DNA from: Rodentibacter caecimuris
Lineage (GTDB): Bacteria; Pseudomonadota; Gammaproteobacteria; Enterobacterales; Pasteurellaceae
DNA: 64,000 nucleotides
Direction: 5' to 3' (one strand)
Assembly: GCF_024622045.1 (NCBI RefSeq)
Contig: NZ_JANKBP010000004.1
Both the position numbers and the translations under genes were made by a program. A model generated the notes under the pieces. That model was not told the origin of the DNA. It saw nothing but the letters and a program-made list of their open reading frames with translations, and made no database searches. Each line of letters opens with the position of its first letter. Position 1 is the stretch's first letter. Of the stretch, positions 62,230 to 64,000 are shown piece after piece.

Positions 62230-62637
62230 ATGCGAATTTTACACACTATGTTACGAGTAGGTGACTTAGATCGCTCCATTAAGTTTTATCAAGATGTATT
62301 AGGAATGCGTTTATTGCGAACCAGTGAAAATCCCGAATATAAATATTCTTTAGCATTTTTAGGTTATGATGATGAGGATAAATCCTCGGTCATTGAGCTG
62401 ACTTATAACTGGGGTGTGACAGAATATGATCTCGGTACGGCGTACGGACATATCGCGATTGGTGTGGATGATATTTATACGACTTGCGAATCCGTGCGTT
62501 CAAACGGAGGTAAAATCACCCGTGAACCCGGTCCGGTTAAAGGCGGCAGCACAGTAATTGCCTTCGTGGAAGATCCTGATGGTTACAAAATTGAATTTAT
62601 TGAAAATAAAAACGCAAAAGCCGGACTAGGTAATTAA
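62230..62637 (+). CDS. gloA: GloA, glyoxalase I
   Basis: This 135-residue metalloenzyme turns the methylglyoxal-glutathione adduct into S-lactoylglutathione. The four metal ligands are visible: His5 (RILHTM), Glu56 (VIELTYNW), His74 (YGHIAIG) and Glu122 (YKIEFIE). ATG 62230 follows AAGGA; a longer frame starts 30 bases earlier without support. It sits 69 bases before rnt with a terminator in the gap, an arrangement also seen in E. coli (gloA-rnt). Confidence 0.97.
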   Translation: MRILHTMLRVGDLDRSIKFYQDVLGMRLLRTSENPEYKYSLAFLGYDDEDKSSVIELTYNWGVTEYDLGTAYGHIAIGVDDIYTTCESVRSNGGKITREPGPVKGGSTVIAFVEDPDGYKIEFIENKNAKAGLGN

Positions 62638-62665
62638 AAAGTGCGGTCATTTTCTACAATGTTTT

Positions 62666-62700
62666 AATAACGTAGGTTCACCTGCGTTATTTTATTTTTT
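62666..62700 (+). terminator. gloA terminator
   Basis: AATAACGTAGG pairs with CCTGCGTTATT (one G.T pair) around TTCA and is followed by TTATTTTTT. It lies 28 bases after gloA and just before the rnt ribosome site. Confidence 0.8.
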
Positions 62701-62711
62701 AAGGATAAATA

Positions 62712-63362
62712 ATGCCCGATTCTCCAGAAATTCCTTATCACAATCAATTAAAAAATCGTTTTCGCGGTTATTTTCCTGTCATCATTGATGTGGAAACCGC
62801 AGGTTTTGACGCCAAAAAAGATGCCTTATTAGAACTAGCGGCAATTACGTTAAAAATGGATGAAAACGGCTATTTACAGCCGGATCAAAAATGCCATTTT
62901 CATATTGAGCCTTTTACAGGCGCAAATATCAATCCGGAATCATTAAAATTTAACGGCATCGATATTCATAACCCGTTGCGCTGTGCCGTATCAGAGTTAG
63001 ATGCAATTACCGGACTGTTTCAAATGGTACGCCGAGGGCAAAAAGAGGCTGAATGCCAGCGTTCCATCATCGTAGCCCATAATGCGACCTTTGATCAAAG
63101 TTTCGTGATGGCAGCGGCAGAACGCACCGGTGTAAAACGCAATCCGTTTCACCCTTTCGGCATGTTTGATACGGCAAGTCTGGCAGGCTTAATGTTTGGT
63201 CAAACAGTATTAGTAAAAGCCTGTCAAGCCGCCAATATTCCTTTTGATGGAAAACAAGCCCATTCAGCCCTCTATGATACGGAACGTACTGCTGAATTAT
63301 TTTGCTATATGGTAAATCATTTAAAAAATTTAGGTGGTTTTCCGCATATTGCCGCACAATGA
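62712..63362 (+). CDS. rnt: Rnt, ribonuclease T
   Basis: This 216-residue DEDD exonuclease trims the 3' ends of tRNAs and other stable RNAs. It has the Asp/Glu motif VIIDVETAGFD, HNATFDQSF and the late HSALYDTE. AAGGAT is the ribosome site. It follows gloA and precedes the histidine leader; the same order rnt-transporter is what I recall from H. influenzae. Confidence 0.96.
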   Translation: MPDSPEIPYHNQLKNRFRGYFPVIIDVETAGFDAKKDALLELAAITLKMDENGYLQPDQKCHFHIEPFTGANINPESLKFNGIDIHNPLRCAVSELDAITGLFQMVRRGQKEAECQRSIIVAHNATFDQSFVMAAAERTGVKRNPFHPFGMFDTASLAGLMFGQTVLVKACQAANIPFDGKQAHSALYDTERTAELFCYMVNHLKNLGGFPHIAAQ

Positions 63363-63406
63363 AAAACGGAATAAAAAATAACCGCACTTTATTTTTAAAA
63401 ATTAGG

Positions 63407-63435
63407 TTGCAATTTTTCTCATTTTACAGTAGCTT
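63407..63435 (+). promoter_or_regulatory. Possible promoter of the histidine leader
   Basis: TTGCAA (63407-63412) and TAGCTT (63430-63435) are 17 bases apart, about 20-30 bases before the leader ribosome site. The -10 is poor; the position is right. Confidence 0.35.
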
Positions 63436-63465
63436 AGACAGCAATTCTTATTTGGAGATTTAAAA

Positions 63466-63510
63466 ATGAACCTAATCCGTCGCCATCATCGCCACCATTT
63501 AACTGAATAA
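63466..63510 (+). CDS. hisL: Histidine-rich leader peptide (HisL type)
   Basis: A ribosome site GGAGA (63455-63459) precedes ATG 63466 and a 14-codon frame reading MNLIRRHHRHHLTE, then TAA. Four of the 14 residues are His and three are Arg. It overlaps a full attenuator, as expected of a leader peptide that senses charged tRNA-His. It differs from the E. coli peptide, which has seven His in a row, and it does not precede hisG. Confidence 0.88.
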   Translation: MNLIRRHHRHHLTE

Positions 63511-63608
63511 TCTTTCAGGTTTTTGGTGTGCTTGGAAGATTTCTTCCGAGCAGACAGGATAATAAAAAATCTTACCCCTCGGAAGGCAACTTTCGAGGGG
63601 TTATTTTA
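63509..63608 (+). promoter_or_regulatory. Transcription attenuator controlled by the histidine leader
   Basis: Alternative stems can be drawn by eye. Terminating state: C:D (63526-63538 with 63543-63555) and terminator E:F (63575-63585 with 63590-63600, GCAA tetraloop, then TTATTTTA). Antiterminating state: B:C (63509-63520 with 63530-63541) and D:E (63543-63550 with 63578-63585, 8 perfect pairs). B lies at the leader stop codon, so a ribosome that finishes the leader covers B and favours termination; one stalled at the His codons leaves B free. Confidence 0.85.
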
Positions 63609-63697
63609 TGATTAGAGGAGTGCAAACCATCAATATTACACATTCAATAAAATTATAACCAATTCAATTTACACATTAATTTATAAGGAAAAACACA

Positions 63698-64000
63698 ATG
63701 TTATCAAACCCCGTTGTTATCTCAATTATCGTTTTGCTGACGCTCAGCTTACTGCGTATTAATGTCATTATCGCGCTAGTCATTGCCGCACTTACAGCCG
63801 GTTTATGCGGTGGTCTTGGTTTAACTAAAACCATTGAAACCTTCACCGGTGGACTGGGAGGCGGAGCGGAAGTCGCAATGAACTATGCCATGCTCGGCGC
63901 TTTTGCTATCGCGATTTCTAAATCCGGTATTACTGATTTAATCGCCTATAAAATCATCACAAAAATAAATAGAACACCGACAAGTAACAATCTTGCATGG
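63698..64000 (+). CDS. YuiF/Na+:H+ antiporter-like transporter, probable histidine transporter (N-terminal part)
   Basis: The window ends inside this gene after 101 codons. The start MLSNPVVISIIVLLTLSLLR is followed by helices and Gly-rich turns (GLCGGLGLTKTIETFTGGLG, GGGAEVAMNYAMLGAFAIAI) like the Na+/H+ antiporter (NhaC/YuiF) superfamily, as in the transporter next to rnt in H. influenzae (HI0325, from memory). AAGGA lies 10 bases upstream. Control by a His leader suggests that it imports histidine; this is inference, as the family also contains other amino-acid and ion transporters. Confidence 0.8.
   Translation, partial: MLSNPVVISIIVLLTLSLLRINVIIALVIAALTAGLCGGLGLTKTIETFTGGLGGGAEVAMNYAMLGAFAIAISKSGITDLIAYKIITKINRTPTSNNLAW

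Larger units (their letters stand above)
3000..63389. repeat. Haemophilus-type DNA uptake signal (USS), dispersed
   Basis: I count 44 exact copies of AAGTGCGGT or its complement, by eye. Examples are at 3000, 5225, 7146, 8509, 9761, 10564, 10902, 12048, 13384, 15856, 19731, 24497, 29162, 33214, 35555, 38224, 42450, 50383, 52502, 54271, 59813 and 63381. They mark DNA for uptake by competent cells. Many lie in genes, where they recur as SAV or TAL codons; others form inverted pairs in gaps. Confidence 0.95.

Noticed and set aside
63608..63658. Short frame starting ATG ATT AGA after the attenuator
   Set aside because: It has 16 codons, no good ribosome site, and lies in the transporter leader; probably chance.
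1..64000. Mobile elements, prophage, CRISPR or toxin-antitoxin systems
   Set aside because: No transposase, integrase, direct-repeat array or matching gene pair is visible.

Overview
This is an AT-rich chromosomal segment from a member of the Pasteurellaceae, in the Haemophilus/Aggregatibacter/Pasteurella branch. The main evidence is the 9-bp DNA uptake signal AAGTGCGGT or its complement. I count 44 exact copies by eye, about one per 1.5 kb, close to what is known for Haemophilus-type uptake-competent genomes. A P6-type Pal lipoprotein and gene neighbourhoods typical of gamma-proteobacteria (cyd-tol-pal, isc, rpmH-dnaA, ccm) agree with this. I cannot name the species. I see no prophage, insertion sequence, CRISPR array or rRNA operon; the window is mostly core genome.

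Layout. 1-2820: end of mglB, then mglA and mglC (galactose ABC importer). 3072-3919: two unrecognised exported proteins. 3936-4231: a decayed YaeR-type glyoxalase-fold gene. 4234-11094: the full ccmABCDEFGHI cytochrome c maturation operon, read leftward. 11386-12033: sodA. 12075-12519: an isoprenylcysteine methyltransferase-like gene with a one-base frameshift. 12549-18340: rlmN-pilF-rodZ-ispG-hisS-yfgM. 18573-19457: pbpG. 19707-23151: yfeABCD Mn/Fe importer. 23183-32594: a leftward series rpmH-rnpA-yidD-yidC-mnmE-mntP-ppiD-hinT-ycfL-nagZ-rlmC. 32921-36497: dnaA-dnaN-recF. 36600-42936: iscRSUA-hscB-DUF2625-hscA-fdx-iscX. 42987-43721: trmJ. 43915-44087: two identical tRNA-Lys genes. 44258-52067: cydABX-ybgE-ybgC-tolQRAB-pal. 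52478-52783: a small secreted protein. 52849-57846: a MazG-like gene, a LOG-family gene, nudB, yebC, a lipoprotein, then ruvCAB. 57932-63362: aspS, cmoA, glpT, gloA, rnt. 63466-64000: a histidine leader peptide and attenuator followed by the start of a membrane transporter.

Regulation visible in the sequence includes a close match to a type 1 IscR operator in front of iscR, a near-consensus FNR box in the sodA promoter, a candidate Fur box before yfeA, a near-consensus FNR box in the cydA/small-protein divergent region, a near-ideal sigma-70 promoter for rpmH, and many intrinsic terminators. Several terminators are built from two head-to-head uptake signals, and similar hairpins also sit inside the isc and tol operons.

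The most interesting element is at the right edge. A 14-residue leader peptide with four His codons overlaps a complete set of mutually exclusive hairpins, ending in a terminator. It precedes a YuiF/Na+:H+-antiporter-like transporter rather than hisG, which points to a histidine uptake system controlled by transcription attenuation.
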